Shown in pieces: positions 9,816 through 18,202 of a stretch of DNA of 64,000 nt (position 1 is the stretch's first letter; every line of letters starts with the position of its first letter). The notes beneath the pieces were generated by a model, which worked only from the letters and a program-made list of their open reading frames with translations, ran no database searches and was not told the DNA's origin. Both the position numbers and the translations under genes were made by a program. Source of the stretch: Bacteroides intestinalis. Lineage in GTDB: Bacteria; Bacteroidota; Bacteroidia; Bacteroidales; Bacteroidaceae. Where the stretch lies: positions 248,001-312,000 of the forward strand of contig NZ_CABJDN010000006.1 of assembly GCF_902364365.1 (NCBI RefSeq), read 5' to 3'.

Positions 9816-10295
9816 ATGATGAAATATACTATTTATACAATAATGTTGTGTGTCGTTCCTGTTTTGTGTTTTTCTCAAAATGAATTAAAGGTAGATGTCT
9901 CTTTTTAAAATGAAACACAAATTTTACTCATAACAGTAAAAAATGAGAGTAGTAAATCATTTGGAATATTCAATGGTCGCATTGGTACAAATGAGTTTGA
10001 TGGAAGTGTTGTTTACCTTAGGAAGAGTCCACAAAGTCCTGTTTCTGGTGAAGGGATGTTTCTATTGATAGAGTATGATAAAAAGGCTGATATTTTGAAA
10101 GAATTTCGTCCTATGAGTTGGATAAACCCATATGAAGAAAAATATTTTGGTATTAATCTAAAGAATAAAAGAAACTGGTTGAGTATGAAAGATATATTTG
10201 TAACAATAGATTTTTCTGTTAGATTAATAAAAGAGGAAAATATTGTCGTAGTAGGTAAAAGCAAACGCTTTGAAACATTTATAAGCATCCTTTAA
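9816..10295 (+). pseudogene. Small secreted protein gene split by an in-frame TAA
   Basis: ATG 9816 (or 9819) opens a signal peptide (MMKYTIYTIMLCVVPVLCFS). The frame meets TAA at 9906-9908, codon 31, just after KVDVSF. It then continues without a stop to 10293-10295 (NETQILLITVKNESSKSFGI and onward), giving 159 codons in all. As in the HExxH gene 3 kb upstream, TAA is one transition from CAA. The pattern (signal peptide, short strand, ILLITVKN-type strand) resembles the next gene at 10389, so the two may be diverged tandem copies. No function is known. Confidence 0.65.
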
Positions 10296-10388
10296 TCGGG
10301 CTTTATATTTTTATTGGTAGGCGTAAGAGCCTCAGTAAATCACTTAATTTGAATCATGAAAATCGTTTCACGTAAAAGACTGTAAAAT

Positions 10389-10823
10389 ATGAGAACATTA
10401 CTAATTGCATTGTCGCTGTTTTTTTCATTAGTTAGCCAAGCTCAAATAGCTTATAAATTATCTTATGATAAGCAAACTAAAATTGTAAATTTGAATTTAA
10501 CCAATCAATTTGATGAATTGGCTATCATTGAACCTCGTATGGATGATGCTCCTGGATCGGGAACATACTATAAGATAAACTATAAAGATATAGAAGGAAA
10601 GATATTAAGCTCATCCACTAACTATGTTTTTAAAATGCGTAGTAATGAAATCTTTATAGAATCTAAAAAGAATAAGGATTATAAAATCAATTTATGTGAA
10701 CAGTTTAAGGGAAATACCGTAAATGATATTTATACTGTGGAAATAGAAATACATATTCAAGCTCGATTTAAAGGATTTACTGAATTTAAACATACTGTGA
10801 ATGAAGAGTATCGATGGGAATAA
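10389..10823 (+). CDS. Small secreted protein of unknown function
   Basis: 144 residues with a signal peptide (MRTLLIALSLFFSLVSQAQ). The mature part alternates charged and hydrophobic residues in the manner of an Ig-like beta-sandwich. KIVNLNLTNQFDELAIIEPR parallels the QILLITVKNESSKSFGIFNG stretch of the broken gene just upstream. Both also share a YKINL/FGINL-like strand near the middle. I take them as possible paralogues, but identity is low and only an alignment could confirm it. This is the last gene of the AT-rich block; base composition changes visibly after it. Confidence 0.65.
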   Translation: MRTLLIALSLFFSLVSQAQIAYKLSYDKQTKIVNLNLTNQFDELAIIEPRMDDAPGSGTYYKINYKDIEGKILSSSTNYVFKMRSNEIFIESKKNKDYKINLCEQFKGNTVNDIYTVEIEIHIQARFKGFTEFKHTVNEEYRWE

Positions 10824-10849
10824 ATAAGTAGTTTTTCCGTAAGATTCAA

Positions 10850-10857
10850 TATATTTG
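10850..10857 (+). promoter_or_regulatory. -7 promoter element TATATTTG for the AraC-family gene
   Basis: An exact match to the Bacteroides -7 consensus TAnnTTTG, about 39 bases before ATG 10896. No good -33 TTTG is present at the usual 19-21 base spacing. The element supports the ATG over the upstream GTG at 10869. Confidence 0.5.
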
Positions 10858-10895
10858 CATGCAGTAATGTGATCCTTAGAGTAAGAACCTTTTCA

Positions 10896-11771
10896 ATGAA
10901 AAATTCAATTCCCCGGTATACTTTCTATAAGACTAAGTACGGAAGCGAACTTTTAGTGGATGTCGTAGAACTGAAGTACGTAAAAAGGTTCTTGACCAAG
11001 GGCACTGTGCACACATTGACTTACTATGATATTACTTTCATTACAGAGGGAGAAGGTAATTTTTCTATCGATAATCAAACGCATAAGGCAGTTCCCTGTG
11101 ATGTACTGTTTTCCAAACCCGGAGAGATACGGAATTGGGATACCGGCCACATTGTAAATGGCTATGCTTTGATCTTCGAGGATGAGTTTCTGTCTTCCTT
11201 CTTTAAAGATCCGTTGTTTGTGCAGCATCTTTCTTTCTTCAATGTGGGGAGGAAATCTGCCGGACTGCACTTGTCGAATGAGCTTTATGTACGTATGCTT
11301 CAATTGTTGAGTGATATTAAGACAGAGATCGATTCGTATAAACAAAACGATGTACATGTATTGAGAGCATTGCTTTATGAGGCTCTCATGCTTTTGGACC
11401 GGGCATATCAAAAGATGTTGTCTGACGGCAGTACTCATAAAGAGGTAAGCAATACCCGCATAAGCAAGTTCATGGAGTGGGTAGGGGCTGACTTGAGAGA
11501 ACATCACTCTGTTCAATATTATGCCGATAAGCTATGCATCACACCAAACTATCTGAATGAAATTGTCAGTTCAGCTATGGGAATCAGTGCAAAGCAATAC
11601 ATTCAGAATAAAGTTGTGGAGGAAGCCAAACGACTGCTTGTCTATACGGAACTGCCTATTTCAGAAATTGCTTTCGAACTGCATTTTTCAACCGTTTCCT
11701 ACTTTGTCCGTTGCTTTCGTCAGTGTACGGGAGAAACACCTTTGTCTTACCGGAAAGAGCATAAACCGTAA
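10896..11771 (+). CDS. AraC-family transcriptional regulator
   Basis: 291 residues from ATG 10896. An in-frame GTG at 10869 is possible but lies close to the putative transcription start. The N-terminal 160 residues form a cupin-like effector domain (YDITFITEGEGNFSID, then CDVLFSKPGEIRNW). The C-terminal 100 residues carry the two helix-turn-helix motifs of AraC proteins (YADKLCITPNYLNEIVSSAM, then ISEIAFELHFSTVSYFVRCF, then GETPLSYR). It is followed on the same strand, after 90 bases, by a PNPOx-like gene with its own promoter. The effector is unknown. Confidence 0.9.
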   Translation: MKNSIPRYTFYKTKYGSELLVDVVELKYVKRFLTKGTVHTLTYYDITFITEGEGNFSIDNQTHKAVPCDVLFSKPGEIRNWDTGHIVNGYALIFEDEFLSSFFKDPLFVQHLSFFNVGRKSAGLHLSNELYVRMLQLLSDIKTEIDSYKQNDVHVLRALLYEALMLLDRAYQKMLSDGSTHKEVSNTRISKFMEWVGADLREHHSVQYYADKLCITPNYLNEIVSSAMGISAKQYIQNKVVEEAKRLLVYTELPISEIAFELHFSTVSYFVRCFRQCTGETPLSYRKEHKP

Positions 11772-11803
11772 AAAGTGTCATTTCTCCCTTAGTTCTTATT
11801 GCG

Positions 11804-11831
11804 TTGTATTTTCCTTGAGGGCCTATCTTTG
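11804..11831 (+). promoter_or_regulatory. Promoter of the PNPOx-like gene
   Basis: TTG (11804-11806), 17 bases, then TATCTTTG (11824-11831), ending 30 bases before ATG 11862. It matches the Bacteroides -33/-7 pattern with slightly short spacing. Confidence 0.55.
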
Positions 11832-11861
11832 CGGAATAATAACCCATAAAATAATAAGATT

Positions 11862-12281
11862 ATGAGAGATGCGGAAAAGACAGTCGGAGGTATGATGGAT
11901 AAGCTGAAAACAGCTTTTATCGGTTCGGTGGATGCAGAGGGCTTTCCTAATATCAAGGCTATGCTGCAACCCAGGAAGAGGGAAGGGATAAAGACTATTT
12001 ATCTGACAACGAACACTTCGTCAATGCGTGTTGCGCAATACAGGGAAAATAATCATGCCTGTATCTACTTCTGTGATGCAAGGTTTTTCAGAGGTGTCAT
12101 GTTGCGCGGCACAATGGAAGTGCTGACAGATAGTGTCAGTAAGGAGATGATATGGCGGGAAGGGGACACGATGTATTATCCGGAAGGCGTGACCGATCCC
12201 GACTATTGCGTCCTGAAATTCACGGCAATTTCCGGAAGATATTACAGTGGCTTCAAATCGGAAAGCTTTGTGATAGACTGA
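11862..12281 (+). CDS. Pyridoxamine 5'-phosphate oxidase-like flavin/heme-binding-fold protein
   Basis: 139 residues, the usual size for the small PNPOx-like split-barrel family. The opening (TVGGMMDKLKTAFIGSVDAE, then GFPNIKAM) and middle (TIYLTTNTSSMRVAQYRENN, then HACIYF) match the conserved start and the NTSS-K/R-x-x-Q-type strand that contacts the cofactor phosphate. Family members bind FMN, F420 or heme. The substrate cannot be told, and proteins of this size are often annotated as general stress or nitroimidazole-resistance-like. The gene ends tail to tail with the histidine kinase gene, 4 bases apart. Confidence 0.8.
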   Translation: MRDAEKTVGGMMDKLKTAFIGSVDAEGFPNIKAMLQPRKREGIKTIYLTTNTSSMRVAQYRENNHACIYFCDARFFRGVMLRGTMEVLTDSVSKEMIWREGDTMYYPEGVTDPDYCVLKFTAISGRYYSGFKSESFVID

Positions 12282-12285
12282 TTCC

Positions 12286-13278
12286 TCAGTCCAGAAAAGG
12301 AATTCGGACTGCAAATTCCTTTTCGTTTTGAAATATATCAATTTGCCGGTTGTATAGGGCATATTGGCGTTGCAGATTCTTGAGCCCTGTTCCACTTTTA
12401 GCTACGTAGTTGCGCAACTGGAGGTTGTTGGAAACAATAATCATTTCATCATCAATGGTGATGTGGATTATTAAGGGGGAGTTGGTGGTGCTGATATTGT
12501 GTTTTATGGCATTTTCCACAAGCATTTGTATGCTTGCAGGGATGACAAAGCGGTTATGATTCTTTCCGTTGTCTTCTATGTCGATGTGCAAGGTATCTCC
12601 AAAACGTATATGTTCCAGATACAGATATGAGTCGACAAATGACAGTTCTTCTTTCAGCGTGACTTTTAATTGCCCGTGAGTTGTGAGCAGATAGCGATAG
12701 ACAGTGGATAATTTCTTGGTGAACAGGTTCGCTTTCTCTGCATCCTGATAGGTCAAGGAAGCAAGCACGTTGAGACTGTTGAACAGGAAATGCGGATTAA
12801 TCTGGTTCTTTAGTACTTCGAATTGATACAAAGCTCTTTCTTTTTCAATAACAGCCAGCCGCTTTTCCATTTCCGTCTGCTGCAGGTTATAGAAAAAGAT
12901 TTCAATCTGGAAGACGGCAATCCAGTTCCATGGGATTACAGGCAGGGAGCTTTTAAAGATATCCCAACCTGACATCTCCGGACTGGCTAACAGGCAGTTC
13001 AGGATTCCTGCCAATGAAACGCTGAGAAAGGTGGTCAATAACAAGTCGATAGAAATTCTGACTACATTACTTGTGGATTTTAATCTCTTGTATACCCAAT
13101 TGATTACTCCGAAATCAATAAATCCGAGTGCTATACATAGCGGAAGGTTGATGATAAACTGATAAGCCAGATTTATCTTTAAAGGCTTTCCGCTGACTAT
13201 GTTATAGATACAGCCGATAACAAATAGAGAGATTGATATCGTGAGGATAAAGAGGAATATGTATTTCTTATGTTTCAT
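12286..13278 (-). CDS. LytS-type sensor histidine kinase
   Basis: 330 residues. Four hydrophobic segments occupy residues 1-150. The His_kinase domain follows, with the phosphoacceptor in LKNQINPHFLFNSLNVL. The ATP-binding N-box is MLVENAIKHNI, with a G-box in SGTGLKNLQRQYALY. No extracellular sensor domain is visible, so sensing is likely through the membrane helices. It starts 9 bases after the LytTR response-regulator gene and must be its partner. Such pairs in Bacteroides act on nearby envelope genes; the barrel gene just upstream (14143-15048) is a candidate target. Confidence 0.9.
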   Translation of the reverse strand: MKHKKYIFLFILTISISLFVIGCIYNIVSGKPLKINLAYQFIINLPLCIALGFIDFGVINWVYKRLKSTSNVVRISIDLLLTTFLSVSLAGILNCLLASPEMSGWDIFKSSLPVIPWNWIAVFQIEIFFYNLQQTEMEKRLAVIEKERALYQFEVLKNQINPHFLFNSLNVLASLTYQDAEKANLFTKKLSTVYRYLLTTHGQLKVTLKEELSFVDSYLYLEHIRFGDTLHIDIEDNGKNHNRFVIPASIQMLVENAIKHNISTTNSPLIIHITIDDEMIIVSNNLQLRNYVAKSGTGLKNLQRQYALYNRQIDIFQNEKEFAVRIPFLD

Positions 13279-13287
13279 CAGCGTAGT

Positions 13288-14046
13288 TTATAAAGTACCG
13301 TCTATCCATTTCAGAAAATCGTTCGCACGGCTGCGGCTGACCAATACTTCATGCGGGCATTCCGGGCGGAAATATAACTTTAAACGGCTGCCGAAATACC
13401 TGGAACTCTTTTGAATGGCCTTTATATTGGAGATGCAATTTCTCGATACGCGGAAAAAGAGATCCCTGTCCAGCATTGGTTCCAGTTGATCCAATGAGTA
13501 ATTGATAATGTACCTTTTATTGGTGAACAGATGCAGGTAGGTGTACTTTTCTTCACTGTAGAAGAAAGCGACTTCATGGGTTTCAGCATACTGGAAAGTA
13601 TCTCCTATCTGGACTAAAAAACGGTTTTTCTTATTTCCTGCCAAGTAATCGGTCTCCAGTTTCTTGTATTGGGGAGTGGTGGAATGTAGCGAATGGTTTC
13701 GTTCGAACTTGTGCAATGCTGCGTCCAGTTCATTTTCTTCAATGGGCTTCAGCAGATAATCAATGCTGTTGACTTTGAATGCCTGCAGGGCGTATTCGTC
13801 GTAGGCCGTTGTGAAGAGGACAGGTATATCAATGGGGCATTGCTCAAAAATCTCGAAACTAAGTCCGTCGGATAAGCGTATATCGACAATCATCAGGTCT
13901 ATCTTGTTCTGTCTGAGAAGTAAGACTGCCTGCTCAATGCTTTCTGCCCAGCCTACCAGTTGATAGTCCGGCCTTAACATTTGCATCATCCGTTTCATTT
14001 CTTCATAGGCGAACCGTTCATCTTCCACCAATACATATCTTGTCAT
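13288..14046 (-). CDS. LytTR-family response regulator
   Basis: 252 residues. The receiver domain has the acidic pocket VEDE at residues 7-10, the phosphoacceptor Asp near 55 (MIVDIRLSDG) and the conserved Lys in SIDYLLKP. The C-terminal LytTR DNA-binding domain spans about residues 150-250 (FFYSEEKYTYLHLFTNKRYI, then FFRVSRNCISNI). It is the first gene of a two-gene operon with the LytS-type kinase on the minus strand. Confidence 0.92.
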   Translation of the reverse strand: MTRYVLVEDERFAYEEMKRMMQMLRPDYQLVGWAESIEQAVLLLRQNKIDLMIVDIRLSDGLSFEIFEQCPIDIPVLFTTAYDEYALQAFKVNSIDYLLKPIEENELDAALHKFERNHSLHSTTPQYKKLETDYLAGNKKNRFLVQIGDTFQYAETHEVAFFYSEEKYTYLHLFTNKRYIINYSLDQLEPMLDRDLFFRVSRNCISNIKAIQKSSRYFGSRLKLYFRPECPHEVLVSRSRANDFLKWIDGTL

Positions 14047-14083
14047 ACTGATTCTGTTCTTTAGGGTATTACTGTTTCTTTGT

Positions 14084-14114
14084 CAAAAATACAATATATT
14101 ATTCTGCCATGTAA
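14084..14114 (-). promoter_or_regulatory. Promoter of the two-component operon
   Basis: On the minus strand, TTAC (14114-14111), 19 bases, then TATTTTTG (14091-14084), a full match to TAnnTTTG. It lies 38 bases before the response-regulator start at 14046. Confidence 0.5.
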
Positions 14115-14142
14115 GTTTTTAGAGAATAAATGTCTGTTTTCG

Positions 14143-15048
14143 TCAGAAGCCGCACCGGAAACCTGCCGTAAAACGTAAGGAGGTGCCGAAATTACAGCTC
14201 CCATCGTCTTCTTTAAAGTTTTCGATAAAGCCTTTGAAACTACGGTCTGAGATTTTTGCGCTACGTATCCAGTTGCCACCTATGCCCAGATAAATGCTCG
14301 TCTTCTTGCTTATGTAGAATGACGGACTTATATAAGATTTCATGCTTACCGTTGAATAGATTTTGGACTTTCCGTCTATGCTCATCACGGCCGACATGCC
14401 ATCCATTTCGATAGCAGTGAGTTCTACCTTAAATTTCTTGTTCAGCCAGGTAGCGGCAGATATTTTTATACCGCTGGACATGTCTACTTTAAGCTCGTAT
14501 TTGCCCGTGTTCCTCCAGCTGAAGTATATCATGGGTAATATCATCGGGATACCGTATGAATTGGTAAGCCCACCCCCGATTCCGAGGTCAAGATTGTTCC
14601 TTAGCTTATATACAAAGACAACGGCACCATTGGCTAATACGCTCTTTATCATTATTTCACTGGGTGAAGCATAGACTCCGGCACCTAAAGAAGCGATAAT
14701 GCTCCATCTATCGGACAAGGGCCTGATGTGTGATATATTTAAACTGCTGTTCAGTATATTATCAGGGTTTAATTCTTTGGCCGGTCCTTTGTTGTTGAGA
14801 ATGCCATAGGAACAATTGAGGGTTGCTGACCATGCCGTTACTTGTCCTTTTTCATTGTGTCTGACAGAGAACGGCAGAGTATACCTGCCGGATAGAATAA
14901 GTAAATCTCCCGACCCGTATTTATTGCCGGCATCATCTTTAAGGGTACTTGCCGGCATATAATCGCTGCTGATATAGCCCTGTCCGTAACTTAAGCCCGG
15001 AAGAATGACAAGCAATGGTGTCAATAGAATCTTAAAAGTAATTTTCAT
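14143..15048 (-). CDS. Outer-membrane beta-barrel protein, DUF6268-like
   Basis: 301 residues from the ATG at 15048. An upstream in-frame ATG at 15075 overlaps the promoter element and is less likely. The signal peptide ends near LSYGQ. The body alternates hydrophobic and polar residues with aromatic strand ends (SLNISHIRPLSDRWSIIASL, then FYISKKTSIYLGIGG) and stops in an aromatic residue (AGFRCGF), as expected for an outer-membrane barrel. The resemblance to DUF6268-type proteins is from memory. It sits immediately upstream of the LytTR/LytS operon on the same strand with its own promoter. Function unknown. Confidence 0.7.
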   Translation of the reverse strand: MKITFKILLTPLLVILPGLSYGQGYISSDYMPASTLKDDAGNKYGSGDLLILSGRYTLPFSVRHNEKGQVTAWSATLNCSYGILNNKGPAKELNPDNILNSSLNISHIRPLSDRWSIIASLGAGVYASPSEIMIKSVLANGAVVFVYKLRNNLDLGIGGGLTNSYGIPMILPMIYFSWRNTGKYELKVDMSSGIKISAATWLNKKFKVELTAIEMDGMSAVMSIDGKSKIYSTVSMKSYISPSFYISKKTSIYLGIGGNWIRSAKISDRSFKGFIENFKEDDGSCNFGTSLRFTAGFRCGF

Positions 15049-15072
15049 GTGGTTATTATAAATTGTTTCCGG

Positions 15073-15104
15073 CAAAGATATTACTCTGAAAGGGCAGTAG
15101 GCAA
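15073..15104 (-). promoter_or_regulatory. Promoter of the outer-membrane barrel gene
   Basis: On the minus strand, TTGC (15104-15101), 20 bases, then TATCTTTG (15080-15073). The transcript would begin near 15067, downstream of the ATG at 15075, which favours ATG 15048 as the start. Confidence 0.65.
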
Positions 15105-15221
15105 GTGCTTCCGGACAGGTTGCATAATCTGCTGGTTGAAATTCGGTATTCAGTGGACGGATTGAAAGTGGAGGATATGAAAGATACCTATTTTGGATAA
15201 CTGTATTTTGGATCAGCTTCG

Positions 15222-15229
15222 TATCTTTG
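15222..15229 (+). promoter_or_regulatory. -7 element TATCTTTG directly before the zinc-ribbon/AraC gene
   Basis: An exact TAnnTTTG match ends only 4 bases before ATG 15234. If used, the message would be leaderless or nearly so. No TTTG at the usual spacing was found (nearest 11 and 26 bases away). Confidence 0.4.
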
Positions 15230-15233
15230 TAGC

Positions 15234-16367
15234 ATGGAACAAATAGCAGATAAGCAATATTGCCAGAGTTGTGGGATGCCCCTCCGTTTCGATGTGGAAG
15301 AGTATTTAGGCACCAATGCCGATCACTCCTACAGTGACGAGTATTGCTACTATTGCCTGAAAGACGGGAGTTATACAGTGGATATCTCTATGAATGAGAT
15401 GGTGGATATCTGGGTAAAATATACCGATAAATACAACTGGTATTCGGGAACCGACTATACTCCACAAGAATTAAGAACCTTATTGAACAAGCGTCTTCCC
15501 ACCCTGAAACGCTGGCGACAGAAAGAGATGACGCAACATGTTCACTATGAAGCTATCAATTGGGTTCGGACTTATATTGACCAAAACCTCTTTCAGGAAA
15601 TCGATCCAGAGCAGTTGGCTAAGATTGTCAATCTCTCATTTTTCCATTTCCGAAAGGTTTTCAGGAATGTTACCGGAGAGAATATTGGTACATATATCCA
15701 GCGTCTGCGTTTGGAATACATTGCCCATTTGCTTATAACTACCGGACAGAGCATTGAGGAAATTGGTATGCAGACCAATTATCAGACAAAGTTCAGTCTG
15801 GCAAAGGCTTTTAAAAAGCACTTTGGCATTTCCATGTCGGCTTATCGCGAAAAGTATGAGTCTGTCAATGCGAGCCAAGAACCGGATAGCATGCCCGAGG
15901 CTAAGATTATGCGTATCAATACCCTGAAAGCTGTTTGCATAGAAGTGGGTGATACTTTTCGTGATAAATATGCTTACACCACGATCTGGAAGCAATTACT
16001 GCATTATAAAGCAGTTCATTTGCAGAATGCTCCCAGTAGTCTTTTTGTGAGTATAAGTCAGGATAATCCCTTGATTACACCGATGGAACAACGGCGGTTC
16101 TATATCGGGATTCTTGTTGAAGGGAGTGCCAAGTCCGAGGGGAAATTATCGCTTCGGGAAATACCCGGAGGAATGTACGCTGTTTTCAGGTATAAAGGCA
16201 GTTATTCTGATTTACCTGAATTTTATAAGACGATTTATAATCAATGGTTTCCTTACAGTATGTATCATCAGAAACGTCCGTTGACGTTTGAGGTGTATCT
16301 CAATTCACCGGATGAAACGCCGGTTGAGGGATTGCTGACGGAGATTTATATTCCTATTGATAAATAA
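15234..16367 (+). CDS. Zinc-ribbon / AraC / GyrI-like effector-binding fusion regulator
   Basis: 377 residues with three modules. Residues 1-75 are a zinc-ribbon domain (YCQSCGMPL with a second YCYYC pair). Residues 100-205 are an AraC DNA-binding domain (DPEQLAKIVNLSFFHFRKVF, then EIGMQTNYQTKFSLAKAFKK). Residues 220-377 are a GyrI/SOUL-like small-molecule-binding domain (MRINTLKAVCIEVGDTF, then GGMYAVFRYKGSYSDLPEFY, ending LLTEIYIPI). The last domain suggests induction by a drug-like or hydrophobic ligand, as in Rob or BmrR. It ends 15 bases before the Fpg/Nei-like gene, so the two are probably one operon. Confidence 0.88.
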   Translation: MEQIADKQYCQSCGMPLRFDVEEYLGTNADHSYSDEYCYYCLKDGSYTVDISMNEMVDIWVKYTDKYNWYSGTDYTPQELRTLLNKRLPTLKRWRQKEMTQHVHYEAINWVRTYIDQNLFQEIDPEQLAKIVNLSFFHFRKVFRNVTGENIGTYIQRLRLEYIAHLLITTGQSIEEIGMQTNYQTKFSLAKAFKKHFGISMSAYREKYESVNASQEPDSMPEAKIMRINTLKAVCIEVGDTFRDKYAYTTIWKQLLHYKAVHLQNAPSSLFVSISQDNPLITPMEQRRFYIGILVEGSAKSEGKLSLREIPGGMYAVFRYKGSYSDLPEFYKTIYNQWFPYSMYHQKRPLTFEVYLNSPDETPVEGLLTEIYIPIDK

Positions 16368-16382
16368 TTAAATGATATAAGT

Positions 16383-17219
16383 ATGTTAGAATTGCCAGAA
16401 GTACTTACACTGAGTAAGCAAGCCAATGATGTTTTAAGTGGTAAAACGATTACGCAAGTGTTCAATGCTACCAAGCCTCATAAGTTCACGTTCTATAGTG
16501 GCGATCCACTGGAGTATGGAAAGTTGCTCGTCGGAAAGACGATTCTGTCGTCTAAAGGATATGGGATGTTTGTCGATTTTTACCTGTCGGACAATGTGAT
16601 AATGAATATCGGTGACGGGGTGAGCGCACGTTACTATAATCCGGGTGATAAAGTTCCTGCCAATTACCAATTGCTGCTGACTTTTGAAGATGAATCGTTT
16701 CTTGTATTTACGGTTGCCATGTATGGCTTTATCAGTGCCTATCCCGATGGGGTTATCGACAATAAATATTATACGATAAGCCGTGAAAGTATTTCCCCGC
16801 TGAGTGATGCTTATACGGAAGCGGAATTTGAGAAATTATTTGCTTCAGCCAAAAAGACATTGACGGCTAAAGCTCTGTTGGCTACCGAACAACGTATTCC
16901 GGGTGTAGGCAATGGGGTAACGCAGGATATTCTGTTCAATGCCGGGATTCACCCGAAACAGAAAGTGCTTGACTTGTCGGATGGACAGAAAGGGGTACTT
17001 TTTAAATCTCTGAAGGATACTTTAATGGCTATGACTTCCGGAAGAGGTCGTGATACCCAGACGGATCTTTATGGAAATGAGGGAGGGTATAAAACGATTC
17101 TTTCTTCCAAAACATGGAAGAATCCCTGTCCGCGCTGTAGCAGTGTGATTGTGAAAGAAGCTTATCTTGGAGGATCGGTTTACTATTGTCCTGAGTGTCA
17201 GAAAATAAGGAAAATATAA
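16383..17219 (+). CDS. Fpg/Nei-family protein lacking the catalytic N-terminal proline
   Basis: 278 residues with the Fpg/Nei layout: N-terminal beta domain beginning MLELPEV, H2TH region (AKALLATEQRIPGVGNGVTQ, then DILFNAGIHP) and a C-terminal zinc finger (CPRC with YYCPEC). Classical Fpg and Nei enzymes need Pro as the first residue after Met to form the Schiff base. Here that position is Leu, although the following Glu and the LPEV motif remain. I recall similar M-x-E-x-P-E homologues in gut bacteria, so this may be a subfamily with changed chemistry rather than a mutation. It is coupled to the AraC/GyrI fusion gene upstream. Confidence 0.8.
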   Translation: MLELPEVLTLSKQANDVLSGKTITQVFNATKPHKFTFYSGDPLEYGKLLVGKTILSSKGYGMFVDFYLSDNVIMNIGDGVSARYYNPGDKVPANYQLLLTFEDESFLVFTVAMYGFISAYPDGVIDNKYYTISRESISPLSDAYTEAEFEKLFASAKKTLTAKALLATEQRIPGVGNGVTQDILFNAGIHPKQKVLDLSDGQKGVLFKSLKDTLMAMTSGRGRDTQTDLYGNEGGYKTILSSKTWKNPCPRCSSVIVKEAYLGGSVYYCPECQKIRKI

Positions 17220-17273
17220 TAGCAACTTAAATTATAGTTATAGCGAAAGTAACAGATATTATGCTTCTGCAAC

Positions 17274-17307
17274 AGCTGCTTTGAAAAAAGCGGCTTTCTT
17301 TTTTCTC
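17274..17307 (+). terminator. Terminator after the Fpg/Nei-like gene
   Basis: Stem AGCTGCTTT / AAAGCGGCT (17274-17282 with 17287-17295, one G-T pair) followed by a T-rich run to 17307. Confidence 0.7.
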
Positions 17308-17316
17308 TTCCGATAA

Positions 17317-17347
17317 TTTGCAGGAATAAAAAGTCTGCCTATCTTTG
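17317..17347 (+). promoter_or_regulatory. Full Bacteroides promoter before the methyltransferase gene
   Basis: TTTG (17317-17320), exactly 19 bases, then TATCTTTG (17340-17347). It fully matches both elements and lies 69 bases before ATG 17417. Confidence 0.8.
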
Positions 17348-17416
17348 TGGAGGTATAAAAAAATGTTGGATGTTTAAAGTTAAGAAGGATTCGGTAAGTA
17401 AATAACTGTGGGCATC

Positions 17417-18190
17417 ATGAGTAACGAAAATAAATCTATTCACGAATTCGATTTTAGTTTAATCTGCGAATACTTTTCAAGTGTAGAACGTCAGGGACCG
17501 GGAAGTGCTGAAACAACAATCAAGGCTCTTAGCTTTGTTGAGGGGCTTACGGATAAATCTCTGATTGCTGATCTGGGTTGTGGCACAGGTGGCCAGACGA
17601 TTACGCTGGCGCAACATGCCCCGGGACAAATTACAGGCATTGATTTGTTTCCTGATTTTATCAACCAATTCAATAGTAATGCCGAGCACTTTAACCTTCA
17701 GGACAGAGTGAAAGGTATTATTGGATCAATGGATGAACTCCCGTTCCGGAATGAAGAATTAGATCTTATCTGGTCGGAAGGAGCCATCTATAATATTGGT
17801 TTTGAATACGGGTTGAATCTATGGCGTCCGTTTTTGAAGAAAGGCGGTTATATTGCTGTATCAGAGGTGTCATGGTTTACTGACGAACGTCCGGCTGAGA
17901 TCGATGATTTCTGGATGGATGCTTATCCTGAAATAAATACGATTCCCAATAAGCTGGCACAGATGCAGAAGGCCGGATATATCCCTGTAGCCTGTTTCTG
18001 TATACCGGAAAATTGCTGGATCGAACATTTCTATATGCCGCAGGTTGAAGCCCAAGAGGACTTCCTACGAAAATATAAAGGTAACCAAGCTGCTGAAGAA
18101 CTGATTGCCAATCAGCGCCATGAACAACAATTATACTATAAGTATAAAGACTTTTATGGTTATGCATTCTACATCGGAAAGAAAATCTAA
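17417..18190 (+). CDS. Class I SAM-dependent methyltransferase
   Basis: 257 residues from ATG 17417; the GTG at 17408 adds only three residues. Motif I is [11 protein letters not shown], followed by the acidic [10 protein letters not shown] and the [14 protein letters not shown] post-motif, typical of ubiE/methyltransferase-11-like enzymes that use S-adenosylmethionine. The substrate is unknown. It is monocistronic: its own strong promoter precedes it and a bidirectional terminator follows. Confidence 0.88.
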   Translation: MSNENKSIHEFDFSLICEYFSSVERQGPGSAETTIKALSFVEGLTDKSLIADLGCGTGGQTITLAQHAPGQITGIDLFPDFINQFNSNAEHFNLQDRVKGIIGSMDELPFRNEELDLIWSEGAIYNIGFEYGLNLWRPFLKKGGYIAVSEVSWFTDERPAEIDDFWMDAYPEINTIPNKLAQMQKAGYIPVACFCIPENCWIEHFYMPQVEAQEDFLRKYKGNQAAEELIANQRHEQQLYYKYKDFYGYAFYIGKKI

Positions 18191-18202
18191 GTAAAGAAAA
18201 AA

